NCBI GenBank assembly: GCA_900079695.1
Contig: LT599022.1
Location: 896,287 to 960,286, forward strand
Direction: 5' to 3'
Length of the DNA stretch: 64,000 bases
Origin: an uncultured Alphaproteobacteria bacterium
Lineage (GTDB): Bacteria; Pseudomonadota; Alphaproteobacteria; Rhodospirillales; Rhodospirillaceae
Shown: positions 8,665 through 19,016 of the stretch, piece by piece
How the letters are laid out: every line of letters starts with the position of its first letter
Position numbering within the stretch: position 1 is the first letter of the stretch
The notes under the pieces: generated by a model
Database searches by the model: none
What the model was told of the DNA's origin: nothing
Seen by the model: only the letters and a program-made list of their open reading frames with translations
Position numbers and translations under genes: made by a program

Positions 8665-9938
8665 TCGGCGAGCAGCCGGTCCATCTCGGGCGGAGAGAGT
8701 TCGGCTACGTCGGCACTCAGCGGCGCCTCGATACCGCCGAGGCGGGTCTGCACCAGAGCGGCGACGTCGGCGCCGAATCCGGCCTTCCAGCACAGCGCCA
8801 GCACCGCTTCGGGATGACGGGCGGCAAGAATCCGCCGCACCGTCGCGGGGGCGCAGCCGCTGCGCACCACTAGGCACGCCTTCACGAACAGATCGTGCTC
8901 GTACTCGAGCGAGCGGCGCACCAGATCCTCGGTGATCGGCTTCTTTTCGTGCAGGGCGCGCGCCGAGGCGACCTCCTGCTCGAACGTCTCCCGCGCGATC
9001 TCGTCGTCGCGATCCTCGAAACTGCGTTCGATGCGGTCCCGCACCGCCGCCCGCAGCACGCCCAGAGTTCCGGCGTCGAAATCCTCGCGTCCGGCGAGGT
9101 GGTCCAGCAGGCCGTCGGCAACGAAGGTGGCGAGGCGGATCGCCGCGCGCGCGGGCAGGCCCGGGCGGCGCACCAGCGGCTCGTGCAGCGGCGGCAGATC
9201 CGGCGCACGGGCGATCAGCACGTCGAGTGTCTCCTCGCGCATCTGCGCGGTGGGGTTGTTGAGCAACGCCACCATCGCCTCGATATCGTCGCTGCGGGCC
9301 ACCAGATCGGCGATCTGCCCGCCGAGGCCGCGGCGCTTCGAAACCGCCGTCATCGCCCCGGGCACCGGCTGCGTGCTCAGGATATCGACGAGATCGTCGT
9401 CGGCGAGCAGCGGCGAAAACTCCAGGACCGGCGCCGCCACCGCCAGCTCGATATCGCGGGCGAGCGCCTGCACGATATGCGCGGGAATGCGCGCCTCGTT
9501 CTTCAGCACCTCGGCGACGACGCGGCGCACCGTCGGCAACTGATCGCGCGCGAGCTTCTCCAGCAATGCCAGGGTCTGCACGGCGTGAACGTGGGAATCC
9601 TTGGGCGTCAGCCCCGGGGCGCGCTCGGCGATCTTGCGCGCCAGCGCCGCGCGCACGCTCGCGTCCTCGTCGTTGGCGAGCTTGCCGTCGGCCTGGGTGG
9701 GCGTCGCCGGGTTGGCCGCCACGCAGCACCGCACCGCGGGATGCGGATCGTCGACCATGTAATAGAGGATTTCCGGCGCCACCGCGTGCGACGACGCCAC
9801 CGCCATACGGTGCCCCGCATCGGGGTGCCGGGCCATCCGCTTGGCGTCTTCGTAGTCGCGGGGCGGCGGAACCGGGGCCGCGCCTCCGGCGGGAGCATTT
9901 TCCGTATGCAACGCTCGTTGTCTCCCATACCGCGACAA
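8646..9938 (-). CDS. DUF2336 family protein (HEAT-like repeats)
   Basis: About 430 residues, mostly short amphipathic helix pairs with recurring RHPDAGHRMAVA, DDPHPAVRCCVA and DEDASVRAALA units, the HEAT-like pattern of DUF2336 proteins common in Rhodospirillales. Function is unknown; such repeats usually bind proteins. The start is unsure: TTG 9938 abuts AGG with no spacing, while TTG 9911 has GGGAGA about 9 bases upstream, and there is no good ATG. Family sequence clearly begins by PPPRDYEDAKRMA. The end overlaps hemG by 19 bp. Confidence 0.75.
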   Translation of the reverse strand: MSRYGRQRALHTENAPAGGAAPVPPPRDYEDAKRMARHPDAGHRMAVASSHAVAPEILYYMVDDPHPAVRCCVAANPATPTQADGKLANDEDASVRAALARKIAERAPGLTPKDSHVHAVQTLALLEKLARDQLPTVRRVVAEVLKNEARIPAHIVQALARDIELAVAAPVLEFSPLLADDDLVDILSTQPVPGAMTAVSKRRGLGGQIADLVARSDDIEAMVALLNNPTAQMREETLDVLIARAPDLPPLHEPLVRRPGLPARAAIRLATFVADGLLDHLAGREDFDAGTLGVLRAAVRDRIERSFEDRDDEIARETFEQEVASARALHEKKPITEDLVRRSLEYEHDLFVKACLVVRSGCAPATVRRILAARHPEAVLALCWKAGFGADVAALVQTRLGGIEAPLSADVAELSPPEMDRLLADYAPEG

Positions 9939-10189
9939 CCTCGCGGCAAGACTCCATCCCGAAGCCCAATCATAGCGCGCAACCGAGTCCTGCGAAACCC
10001 GGGAAAAGCCGCGCGGACGTCACGTTTTACATCGAAATGCGACACCCCGGAAACGCTTTCATCCGCCACCCCGCAGTCTCGAACGGCCATTGTATGGAAT
10101 GGACACCGGCGACCGCCGCGGGTTGACGCCCCCGCCGCCGGGCGGGGTAAACTCCGGCCTCGACCGGAAACGCGGAGGACCAGAGAGCC

Positions 10190-10510
10190 ATGACCGACGA
10201 CGAAATGCTCGCACTCGATACCCAGATGAAGCTTCAGGCGCTGATTCTGATGGTGCGCAACCTCTATGCCTACGTCGACGGCCTCGAAGGCCGCACCGGC
10301 CGGGTCGCCGACGGCCTGCGCGCGTTTCTCGACGAGTCCCTGCCCAATCTCGAAATGCCGGTTCCGGTGCCGCCGGAAACCCTGGCGGCGATCAAGGCGG
10401 CGCTCGCCGAACCGCTCCGCGCCACGATCGCCGACATCGAGGCGGGCGCCCCCCAATCCCCGCCGCCGCCCCCCCGGTTCACCCTGGTGAAAGGCGGCAT
10501 CGAGGACTGA
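10190..10510 (+). CDS. Small hypothetical protein
   Basis: 106 residues that I do not recognise. ATG 10190 follows CGGAGGACCAGAG. The N-terminal part looks alpha-helical (DTQMKLQALILMVRNLYAYV), the C-terminal part is acidic and proline-rich with a run of six prolines. There is no signal peptide or membrane segment. A strong terminator follows 12 bp after the stop, so it is a monocistronic transcript and probably a real gene. Confidence 0.7.
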   Translation: MTDDEMLALDTQMKLQALILMVRNLYAYVDGLEGRTGRVADGLRAFLDESLPNLEMPVPVPPETLAAIKAALAEPLRATIADIEAGAPQSPPPPPRFTLVKGGIED

Positions 10511-10522
10511 GCCGGAAACGCG

Positions 10523-10552
10523 AAAGCCCCCGAGCGTCAGCTCGGGGGCTTT
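10523..10552 (+). terminator. Rho-independent terminator
   Basis: A 13-bp perfect stem (arms 10523-10535 and 10540-10552, CCCCCGAGC core) with a 4-base loop, ending in TTTT, right after the small hypothetical gene. The A-rich foot also lets it act on the minus strand, behind the tRNA-Glu genes. Confidence 0.9.
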
Positions 10553-10580
10553 TCGGTTCGCAACTTCGGTCGGGCGAAGT

Positions 10581-10656
10581 TGGCGTCCCCACGGGGATTC
10601 GAACCCCGGTTGCCGCCGTGAGAGGGCGGTGTCCTAGGCCTCTAGACGATGGGGAC
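10581..10656 (-). tRNA. tRNA-Glu (CTC)
   Basis: 76 bases including an encoded CCA. The acceptor stem GTCCCCA/TGGGGAC, the D-loop region, the anticodon loop CTCTCAC between CCGCC and GGCGG (anticodon CTC) and the T-arm GGTTCGAATCC are all present. It reads glutamate codon GAG, the dominant one in this GC-rich genome. Confidence 0.96.
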
Positions 10657-10717
10657 AGAGGCACGAACCGGCAGGTGTTTAACAGGCGTCAGCCGGTCTG
10701 ACAAGTCCTTTTTCGGT

Positions 10718-10793
10718 TGGCGACCCCAACGGGATTCGAACCCGTGTTGCCGGCGTGAAAGGCCGGTGTCCTAGGCCTCTAGACGATGGGGTC
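10718..10793 (-). tRNA. tRNA-Glu (TTC)
   Basis: 76 bases including CCA. Acceptor stem GACCCCA/TGGGGTC, anticodon loop CTTTCAC (anticodon TTC), T-arm GGTTCGAATCC. It lies 61 bp upstream of the CTC gene on the same strand and shares its D-arm, so the pair looks like a diverged tandem duplication that now reads both glutamate codons. Confidence 0.96.
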
Positions 10794-10864
10794 GTCCGAA
10801 AGCGGAGCGCCCTTCTACCCGCAGCCGCGCGCCTGCGCAAGGCCTTTTTGCGCAAGCAGCCGAT

Positions 10865-11317
10865 TCAGTCGATCGCCAGCGGCGCGAGCGCCGGGCCCGG
10901 CACCGCGCGATAGGTGGCGAGGGTGACGGTTTTCCCGTCCGCGACCGCGGCGATCAGCCAGATCAGCCCCGCCTCTCCGGCGCGGGCGCGGTCGCGCGCC
11001 GAGGGCTCGGCGGGCGCATCGGGGTGCGAGTGATAGTGCCCGACGATCGCAAGCCCCTCCCCGGCCTCGCGCAGCGTCCGCTGCAGCGTCAGGCGCGCCG
11101 CCGGATCGAGTTCGAAAGCGTCCGGCGCGGATGCGAGATTGGGCGCGGGTTCGGCGCGGACGACCTCGACCGCGTCGCCGCATGCACGCCCCACCAGCAG
11201 GCCGCACGCCTCGCGCGGCCAGGCGGCGGCGGCGTGGGCGGAGATCGCCGCCCGCGCGGCGGGGCGGCAGATCACCCGCGCCACCTCAGCGGCCGGGGCG
11301 CGGCGGCGCGCCGCCAT
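10865..11317 (-). CDS. JAMM/MPN (Mov34) family metalloprotease-like protein
   Basis: 150 residues with a complete JAMM zinc motif: Glu36 in PREACGLLVG, His96-Ser-His98 in GHYHSHPDAP, Ser106 and Asp109. Bacterial members act as isopeptidases or peptidases on small ubiquitin-like or sulfur-carrier proteins; the substrate here is unknown. ATG 11317 lies inside the upstream gene. GTG 11284, one base after that gene's stop, would give translational coupling and removes an arginine-rich N-terminus, so it is equally plausible. Confidence 0.85.
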   Translation of the reverse strand: MAARRRAPAAEVARVICRPAARAAISAHAAAAWPREACGLLVGRACGDAVEVVRAEPAPNLASAPDAFELDPAARLTLQRTLREAGEGLAIVGHYHSHPDAPAEPSARDRARAGEAGLIWLIAAVADGKTVTLATYRAVPGPALAPLAID

Positions 11318-11702
11318 CGAGCACCACGACGCCGGCCACGCGGCGGCGCGCGAGATCGACCACCACGATCCGGTCGGCGCGCCCGCCGCCGCTCACCGTC
11401 ACGTAAAGACGGTCGCCCTGCGGCACGACCGCGGCGATCGCCGATCCGGCAGGCTGATCGAGCGGAATTTCGGCGAAATCCGCCAACGGCGCGATGGGCG
11501 CGGGAACCGCAACCGGGGTCTGCGCGTTTAGGTGCTGCGGGTTCGGTTCCGGGGCCTTAGTATCCTTCATGAACAGGCCATACCCGATCATCGCGAGGGT
11601 GACGACGATCGCCGCGCCGAGAACGAGGGTGACGCCTTTGATGACCCTGAGCACCGCCGAACGGTCCATGCCCGCTTCTTCAGACGTCCTGTCGTCCTTC
11701 AT
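11286..11702 (-). CDS. Small single-pass membrane protein (DUF6476-like)
   Basis: 138 residues: a short charged N-terminus, one transmembrane helix (VTLVLGAAIVVTLAMIGYGL, about residues 25-45), a proline-rich linker and a C-terminal region of beta-strand character (GDRLYVTVSGG, RIVVVDLARRRVAGVVVL). It resembles the DUF6476 layout found beside pseudouridine synthase genes, though I hold that name loosely. ATG 11702 is chosen for its GAGGGGGGAG site; ATG 11669 is the alternative. With the chosen start it overlaps the divergent RluD-type gene by 35 bp. Confidence 0.65.
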   Translation of the reverse strand: MKDDRTSEEAGMDRSAVLRVIKGVTLVLGAAIVVTLAMIGYGLFMKDTKAPEPNPQHLNAQTPVAVPAPIAPLADFAEIPLDQPAGSAIAAVVPQGDRLYVTVSGGGRADRIVVVDLARRRVAGVVVLDGGAPPRPGR

Positions 11703-12669
11703 CGACTCCCCCCTCGTTGCCGCCTGGGAAGGCCCGGCCGTCCGCCTCGACAAGGCCTGCGCCACGCTGTTCCCGGAAATGTCGCGCTCGCGTCTCAAGG
11801 CGCTGATCGAAGAAGGCCGCGTCGCGGTCGACGGCGGCACCTTAACCGACCCCTCCGCCAAGGTCAAACCGGGGCAGGCCGTCGCCGTCGCGCCGCCGCC
11901 GCCGGTCGCCGCGGAACCGCTGGGCGAGGATATCCCGCTCGACATCGTCTACGAGGACGAGCACCTGCTGGTACTCGACAAACCCGCCGGACTGGTGGTC
12001 CACCCCGCCGCAGGAAACGCCGACGGCACGCTCGTCAACGCCCTGATCGCGCACTGCGGCGAGAGCCTCTCGGGGATCGGCGGGGTGCGCCGCCCGGGGA
12101 TCGTCCATCGCATCGACAAGGACACCTCCGGCCTGATGGTGGTGGCGAAGACCGACGTCGCGCACGTCGGCCTGTCCGCCCAGTTCGCCGCCCACAGCCT
12201 CGACCGCGCCTATCTCGCGCTCGCCTGGGGATACGTGACGCCCGACGCCGGGGAATACGTCGGCAACATCGGCCGCAGCCCGCGCGACCGCAAGAAGATG
12301 GCGGTGGTGGCGACGGGCGGCAAGTTCGCTCTGACGCGCTACGCGGTGCGCGAGCGCTTCGGCAGAACGGCGACCCTGGTCGAATGCCGCCTCGCCACCG
12401 GACGCACCCATCAGATCCGAGTCCACTTCGCGGAACACGCGCATCCCCTTGTTGGAGATCCGCTTTATGGTCGCAGAACACACCCCGGTATGATGGAATT
12501 TTCCGACACCGCGAAGGGTTTTATCAATCAATTCGGACGGCAGGCTTTGCACGCTTGGAAGATCGGCTTCAACCACCCGGTTTCAAAGGATTTTTTATCC
12601 TTCGAAAGCAGGCTGCCGGAAGACATGCTGGCGCTGCTCGCGGCGTTCCGCGGCGCGCCGCAAATCTAA
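11668..12669 (+). CDS. RluD/RluA-family 23S rRNA pseudouridine synthase
   Basis: 333 residues. An N-terminal S4 RNA-binding domain (VRLDKACATLFPEMSRSRLK) precedes the catalytic domain with VHRIDKDTSG, where Asp150 is the catalytic aspartate, and the RTHQIRVH motif. It isomerises uridines in 23S rRNA; domain order fits RluD better than RluC, but the exact target is not provable here. ATG 11668 overlaps the start region of the divergent membrane-protein gene and has no clear ribosome-binding site. rpoH follows on the same strand after 140 bp. Confidence 0.9.
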   Translation: MPASSDVLSSFIDSPLVAAWEGPAVRLDKACATLFPEMSRSRLKALIEEGRVAVDGGTLTDPSAKVKPGQAVAVAPPPPVAAEPLGEDIPLDIVYEDEHLLVLDKPAGLVVHPAAGNADGTLVNALIAHCGESLSGIGGVRRPGIVHRIDKDTSGLMVVAKTDVAHVGLSAQFAAHSLDRAYLALAWGYVTPDAGEYVGNIGRSPRDRKKMAVVATGGKFALTRYAVRERFGRTATLVECRLATGRTHQIRVHFAEHAHPLVGDPLYGRRTHPGMMEFSDTAKGFINQFGRQALHAWKIGFNHPVSKDFLSFESRLPEDMLALLAAFRGAPQI

Positions 12670-12809
12670 TACTTGACTTGGAATATAGGGAATTGCACGA
12701 TCGATTCACACCAAGCGGGGGTGAGACTTTAAAAATCCCCGCAAAATAAGCGCCGCCGGAGACGGCGGTGCGCCAGGACCGAACACAACGGCAGAGAGGA
12801 GGGCAGCTT

Positions 12810-13694
12810 ATGTCCCAGACGACCGTCGACCTGTCAATCGGACCGGAACAGAACCTCACGCGGTATCTTCAAGAAATCCGCAAATTCCCGATGCTCGCCC
12901 CCGAAGAGGAATACGACCTCGCGATCCGTTACCGCGACCAGAACGACATGGCCGCGGCGCACCGGATGGTCACCAGCCACTTGCGCCTCGTCGCCAAGAT
13001 CGCGATGGGGTATCGCGGCTACGGCCTGCCGATCGGCGAAGTGATCTCCGAGGGCAACGTCGGCCTGATGCAGTCGGTGAAGCGCTTCGACCCCGACCGC
13101 GGCTTCCGTCTCGCCACCTATGCGATGTGGTGGATCCGCGCCTCGATCCAGGAATACATCCTGCACTCGTGGTCGCTGGTGAAGATGGGCACCACCGCGG
13201 CGCAGAAGAAGCTGTTCTTCAACCTGCGCAAGCTCAAGGGGCAGATGCAGGCGATCGAGGAAGGCGACCTCAAGCCGGAGGTGGTCGCGGCGATCGCCCA
13301 CAAGCTCGCGGTCACCGAGACCGACGTGATCAGCATGAACCGCCGCCTCTCCTCCCCCGACCATTCGCTCAACGCGCCCCTGCGCATCGACGGCGACGGC
13401 GAGTGGCAGGACTGGCTGGTCGACGAGCGCGACGATCAGGAAACCCTGCTCGCCGAACGCGAGGAATTGGGCGAGCGCCGCCGTCTGTTGAAGGACGCGC
13501 TGTGCCTGCTCAATCAGCGCGAGCGCCGGATCCTCCAGGCGCGCCGCCTCTCCGAAACGCCGGCGACCCTCGAAGACCTCTCGCGCGAATACGGCATCAG
13601 CCGCGAACGCATCCGTCAGATCGAGGTGCGCGCGCTCGAAAAACTCCAGAAGAGCATGCGCACCGCCGTGGTGGAGCAGAACCTCCACCTCTGA
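12810..13694 (+). CDS. rpoH: RNA polymerase heat-shock sigma factor sigma-32
   Basis: 294 residues, typical RpoH length. Region 1.2/2 (NLTRYLQEIRKFPMLAPEEE), region 2.3-2.4 (RLATYAMWWIRASIQEYIL), the RpoH-box-like segment (TTAAQKKLFFNLRKLK) and region 4.2 helix-turn-helix (LEDLSREYGISRERIRQIEV) are all present. It directs polymerase to heat-shock promoters. ATG 12810 follows GAGGAGGG. A TTGACT at 12673-12678 could be part of its promoter, but no convincing -10 is at the right distance. A terminator follows 25 bp after the stop. Confidence 0.96.
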   Translation: MSQTTVDLSIGPEQNLTRYLQEIRKFPMLAPEEEYDLAIRYRDQNDMAAAHRMVTSHLRLVAKIAMGYRGYGLPIGEVISEGNVGLMQSVKRFDPDRGFRLATYAMWWIRASIQEYILHSWSLVKMGTTAAQKKLFFNLRKLKGQMQAIEEGDLKPEVVAAIAHKLAVTETDVISMNRRLSSPDHSLNAPLRIDGDGEWQDWLVDERDDQETLLAEREELGERRRLLKDALCLLNQRERRILQARRLSETPATLEDLSREYGISRERIRQIEVRALEKLQKSMRTAVVEQNLHL

Positions 13695-13719
13695 GTTCCC
13701 CCCGCACGGCAACCTGGAC

Positions 13720-13748
13720 AACCCCCGCCTCCGGCGGGGGTTGGGTTT
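13720..13748 (+). terminator. Rho-independent terminator after rpoH
   Basis: A 10-bp stem (AACCCCCGCC with GGCGGGGGTT) with a 3-base loop, followed by GGGTTTTG. It is 25 bp past the rpoH stop. Confidence 0.82.
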
Positions 13749-13851
13749 TGTGGGGAGACGAGCCGTGCGGAAAACCCACCCGAAAAATTCGGCCGGGCCG
13801 TAGCGGGCCGTCAGGCCCGCCGTTTGCGGCAGACCCGGGCGATTTCAGGAG

Positions 13852-14325
13852 TCAGACCTTGGTCTTGCCGACTTCCGGCCCCCAGGTCTGAATCAGCCGC
13901 TGCTGCGTCGCCTTGAGATTGGCGACGCGACGCTGCGCCCGCATCTGCATGAACACCCCGACCATCGGCGGCAGGGCCATGAACAGCAGCCAGCCGAGCC
14001 CGGCAGCGCCGAATACCGCCATCAGGGTGAAGACGTCGGTGAGCATCGCCGCCGCGGCCTCGACGGTATGACGCCCGGTCCAGAGCCGCAGCAGGAAGGG
14101 CACGCACCCCGCGAAATTGAGCCCGCCGACGCAGATCCACTCGTACTTGTCCGGATTGCGATCGACGATATAGGCGGCGAGCGTCGGCAGCATCGCGAAG
14201 GCGACGAAGATCACCGTCGGCAGGAACATCAGGCCGAAGGCCAACGCGAGGGACAGCATCAGAATCCGGGTGAAGGTCCCGGTCTTGCCGTCGGTTTTCG
14301 CTTGCGACTTGGGTTTCTTCGCCAT
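13852..14325 (-). CDS. Multi-pass membrane protein paired with the kinase-like gene
   Basis: 157 residues: a lysine-rich cytoplasmic N-terminus, then three or four transmembrane helices (ILMLSLALAFGLMFLPTVIF, then one near CVPFLLRLW, then FTLMAVFGAAGLGWLLFMAL), and a basic C-terminal tail. I do not recognise the family. It starts 3 bp after the stop of the kinase-like gene, so the two are almost certainly co-translated and may form a membrane complex. Confidence 0.75.
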   Translation of the reverse strand: MAKKPKSQAKTDGKTGTFTRILMLSLALAFGLMFLPTVIFVAFAMLPTLAAYIVDRNPDKYEWICVGGLNFAGCVPFLLRLWTGRHTVEAAAAMLTDVFTLMAVFGAAGLGWLLFMALPPMVGVFMQMRAQRRVANLKATQQRLIQTWGPEVGKTKV

Positions 14326-14328
14326 CGC

Positions 14329-16371
14329 TCACCAGACCTGCAGGGCAAGGAATACGCACACGGTGATCAGCCCGATCATCACCGACACCACCGCCGCCGA
14401 TTGCTGACCGATGCGCTGTGCCTGGGTCTCGCGGTGGGCGGCGTCGGCCTCCATGTCCAGAATTTCCTGCTCCGCACCCGCGAACTCGGCCTTGGCCCAG
14501 GCGAACCCGTCGAGATCCTTCTGCCGCTCCTCGACGTCGTCGAGAGCGTTGTAGAGATCGGGCAGGCTGCCCTTGCGCACCAGCTTCGGCACCTCCTTCT
14601 CGAGGCGCTTGCGGACGTCGCGGTTGTGATAGCTGGCGATGATCGGCGCGACCAGGGCGCCGATCCAGCCCGACAGCCCCGGCAGCGTCTCCGGACCGAG
14701 CTTCCATTGCAGCACCGCCAGCAGGCTCAGAAGCCCGAGGGCGGAGGTATCCGCCTGAGGACTGTTGAGCGCGGCGATCTGCTTTTCGACGTCGAAGCGG
14801 AAGCGCGCGGCGACGAACGCGACGATGTGGCGGTCGGCGGGCCAGGATTTCGCGTCCACCCGCTTCGCCGCGCGGTCGAGGGCCGGCAGCAGGTCCTCGA
14901 TTTCGAGCACGTACTCGCTCGCCACCAGCGGGCTCAGGCACGGTAGGCTCTCGTTGAGCTCGTACAGGCAGCGCTCGACGCCGAAGCCCGGCTGCGGCTG
15001 GCGGAGATAGCTGCGGATCTGCTTGATCTGCGAGATCAGGGAAACGTTGGCGGGGTCGAAGGTGGTCTGCACCTCGAACCACGCCTCCGGCATTTCGCGC
15101 AGCAGCGATTCGACGATCGCGCGCACGTCCTTGCCCCGCGTCGAGGCCACCGCGAGCGCCGGCCCCAGACCCTCCGGCAAAAAGCGCGCCCCCTTGAAGC
15201 GGATCGGCCCGTGCGGATCGAGCCGCAGGCAGACCCGGGCGATCACCGAATCCGTGGTCATGCCGCTGTTGGAGGCCCCGGGGAACGAGGCCTGCCGCAC
15301 CAGTTCGGCGACCGCCTCGGCCGCCTCCTTCTCGTCGAGGGCGCGGCGCAGCCACACCTCGACCAGCCCCTCCATCACCGGCTGGGCCGCCTGATCCCAA
15401 TGGTCGGCGAGCGCGAGCGCGAGGTCGCGGCGCGACATCACCTCCTGCCCGCCGATGCGGAAGGCGCGCTGCGCCCGCTTTTCCGGCTTCGCGAGGATCG
15501 GGCTGAGGCGGCGCCCCGCCACCCACAGCTTCATCGCTTCGAGATCCCAGCGTTGCTGAGAATCGTCGATCAGCAGGCCGCGCAACACCTCGATCATCGC
15601 GATCGGGAAGCGCGCGTCGCCGGTCAGCGCGGTGAAGCTGCCGTTGGCGATGCGCGCGCGGATCAGATCGCGGCCGCGGTTCTGCCCGCCCGGGCGGCGA
15701 CCGATGAGAATGTAGAGGAGCGTCACCCCGAGGGCGTACATGTCGTCGGCGGAGCTGCCGGTACCGCGCCCTTCGGGCAGCGCCATCGCGGATTCGAGCG
15801 GTTCGCACAGGGTCGGCTGATCGAATCCCGGCGGCGCGCTGATGCACTCGCCGATCACCGGGCGGGTGCGCTCGGCATCCATGAAGAAGATGTTGGTCGG
15901 ACGGATCGCGCGGTGGACCACGCCCCGGCCCTTCAGTTCCTCCATCCCCTGCACCAGCGGGCGGAGGATGATCTTCTGATAATCGGGATCGGAGAGCGGC
16001 TGGAAGGTCTCGTCCAGCGAGGCGACGAGGCGCCCGCCCGAAGGCCGCTCGAACAGCACGATCATGGTTTCGCGGCCGAGCGGCTGCCAGAACGCGAAGC
16101 CGTAGTCGATCAGCGCCAGCACCGAGGAGAACTGCTGCCCGCGCATGCTCTGGATGGTGGCGAGCCGCACCGGCAGATCGGGCGACAGCGCCAGCGCGAA
16201 CAGCGGGCGGCCGCCGCGGCGGTCCTCCACCGCGTAGGCCAAGGCGTTGGGCGAGTTGAGATCGGGGAGCGGCCGCCCGGGATAGACGGTGTAGCGCTCG
16301 CGCAGCACCACCGCGCCGTCGGCACCGGCGACGGCGGTGGTGATCTGCGGCGCGGCGCCCCCGTCGGCCAT
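14329..16371 (-). CDS. Protein-kinase-like (pseudokinase) membrane-anchored protein
   Basis: 680 residues. The N-terminal 290 residues follow the bacterial Ser/Thr kinase fold: a catalytic-loop-like VVHRAIRPTNIFF near residue 153 and an activation-lobe stretch (SSADDMYALGVTLLYILIGR). Key residues are missing: HRD is HRA, the DFG position reads IGE, the VAIK lysine position reads FALAL and there is no glycine-rich loop. The middle is helical with no known domain; the C-terminus has one transmembrane helix (AAVVSVMIGLITVCVFLALQ). It probably acts as a scaffold or sensor rather than a kinase. It is coupled to the membrane-protein gene downstream. Confidence 0.75.
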   Translation of the reverse strand: MADGGAAPQITTAVAGADGAVVLRERYTVYPGRPLPDLNSPNALAYAVEDRRGGRPLFALALSPDLPVRLATIQSMRGQQFSSVLALIDYGFAFWQPLGRETMIVLFERPSGGRLVASLDETFQPLSDPDYQKIILRPLVQGMEELKGRGVVHRAIRPTNIFFMDAERTRPVIGECISAPPGFDQPTLCEPLESAMALPEGRGTGSSADDMYALGVTLLYILIGRRPGGQNRGRDLIRARIANGSFTALTGDARFPIAMIEVLRGLLIDDSQQRWDLEAMKLWVAGRRLSPILAKPEKRAQRAFRIGGQEVMSRRDLALALADHWDQAAQPVMEGLVEVWLRRALDEKEAAEAVAELVRQASFPGASNSGMTTDSVIARVCLRLDPHGPIRFKGARFLPEGLGPALAVASTRGKDVRAIVESLLREMPEAWFEVQTTFDPANVSLISQIKQIRSYLRQPQPGFGVERCLYELNESLPCLSPLVASEYVLEIEDLLPALDRAAKRVDAKSWPADRHIVAFVAARFRFDVEKQIAALNSPQADTSALGLLSLLAVLQWKLGPETLPGLSGWIGALVAPIIASYHNRDVRKRLEKEVPKLVRKGSLPDLYNALDDVEERQKDLDGFAWAKAEFAGAEQEILDMEADAAHRETQAQRIGQQSAAVVSVMIGLITVCVFLALQVW

Positions 16372-16440
16372 GCGGCTATCGCTCCCTGTCTCTCCCCGCG
16401 CCCGTCGCGCGCGCGGTCTCCGTCCTCGCGCGCGACCAGT

Positions 16441-17729
<1,289 letters not shown>

Positions 17730-17733
<4 letters not shown>

Positions 17734-18905
17734 GAGTGTTCTCGCTCGCTTGAGGATTGCGCGCCTTCGACCGGGCATGGCTGGCCATGTTGGAGAAGGT
17801 GCGTGCAGTTGAGACGGATCGCCTCGGCGGTCCAGTCCGCCGCCGGGGCGACCGCGGCGACGGTGACGAACCCCTCGGCCCGGAGGGCGTCGAGACGCGC
17901 CGGGTCCGCTCCGTCGAGCGGTACCAGCACGCGCGGCGCGGGTTCGGGTTTGGGAAGGATGCCGATCAGCGAATGCAGGTAGAGGCTGGCGCCGGTGGCG
18001 GGCTCGCGGCCCTCTCCGCCGTAGCGGCCGCCACGGCCGAGATGGTGCCGCCAGCCCTCGGCGAAGAAGGTGTAGCAGAGGCCGGTATGATATTCGAAGC
18101 CGCGATTCTCGACCGCGTCGACGGTCAGGCGCACGCACGGCGCGAGCGCTTTCAGGCGCTGCGCGACCGCGCCGAGGCGCTCCTGCCAGGCGCGCGCGGC
18201 GGGCGGCAGATCGAGTTCCGCAAGCACCGGAAAGGCGCGCTCGAACGGGCCGCAGACGTCGAGCAGGCGGCCGAGCGTGGGCGCGACCGCGGACGGCAGC
18301 GCCGCCACCTCGGCGGCGTCCTTGTGGTCGAGCGCGTGACGCGCCTCCCGCTTCTCGTCCTCCGAAAGCCCGGCGGCGTCGAGAATCAACGGCACCAGCG
18401 GCGGCAGGGTGAGATCGACGGACAGACGGCGCACGCCGATCGCGTCCAGCGCGCGGGCGGCGACGACGATCACCTCGGCGTCAGCCTCCGGCGTGTCGCA
18501 ACCGATCAGTTCCAGGCCCGCCTGGATGAACTGGCGGTCGGGGCGGAGCTGCGAGCCCTTCACCCGCAGCACGTCGCCGGCGTAGGAGAGGCGCAGCGGG
18601 CGCGGCTCGCGCACCAGACGGCTGGCGGCGACCCGCGCCACCTGCACCGTCATGTCGGCGCGCATGCCCATCATCCGCTGCGTCACCGGGTCCATCACCC
18701 GGAAGGTCTGCGCCGCGAGATCGGCGCCGAGGCCGTCGAGCAAGCTGTCCTCGAACTCCAGGAGCGGCGGCTTGACGCGGTCGTAGCCGTGCGCCGAGAA
18801 GGTGGCGAGCAGCGACTGCACCACCGCCGCCTCGAACGCGGCCTCGCCGGGCAGCACGTCCCGCAGTCCCGCCGGGAGCAGCGCCCGATTGATCGGTTCC
18901 GACAT
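17730..18905 (-). CDS. hisZ: ATP phosphoribosyltransferase regulatory subunit
   Basis: 391 residues, a histidyl-tRNA synthetase paralogue without the anticodon-binding domain. Class II motif regions are visible ([13 protein letters not shown] at the start, [33 protein letters not shown]). It forms a hetero-octamer with the short form of HisG for the first step of histidine synthesis; hisG is not in the window. ATG 18905 is chosen where family sequence begins. The purA-hisZ coupling is common in alphaproteobacteria. Confidence 0.93.
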
Positions 18906-19016
18906 CACAAGCCTCTGTCTCGCCCTGATCCGGCGGCGCGAACCACCGGCAAACGATGTGGTGTACCCCGAACCAAGGCCCGGAGGCAACTGTTGAAGCC
19001 CCGCGTTTTCACCGCA

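Noticed and set aside
10581-10793. The tRNA-Glu pair as an integration site of a mobile element
   Set aside because: No integrase, no direct repeat of the tRNA end and housekeeping genes on both sides.
12673-12701. Sigma-70 or sigma-32 promoter before rpoH
   Set aside because: TTGACT is present, but no acceptable -10 lies 16-18 bp downstream.
14329-16371. Active Ser/Thr kinase
   Set aside because: Catalytic Asp, DFG Asp, ATP-binding Lys and glycine-rich loop are all missing.
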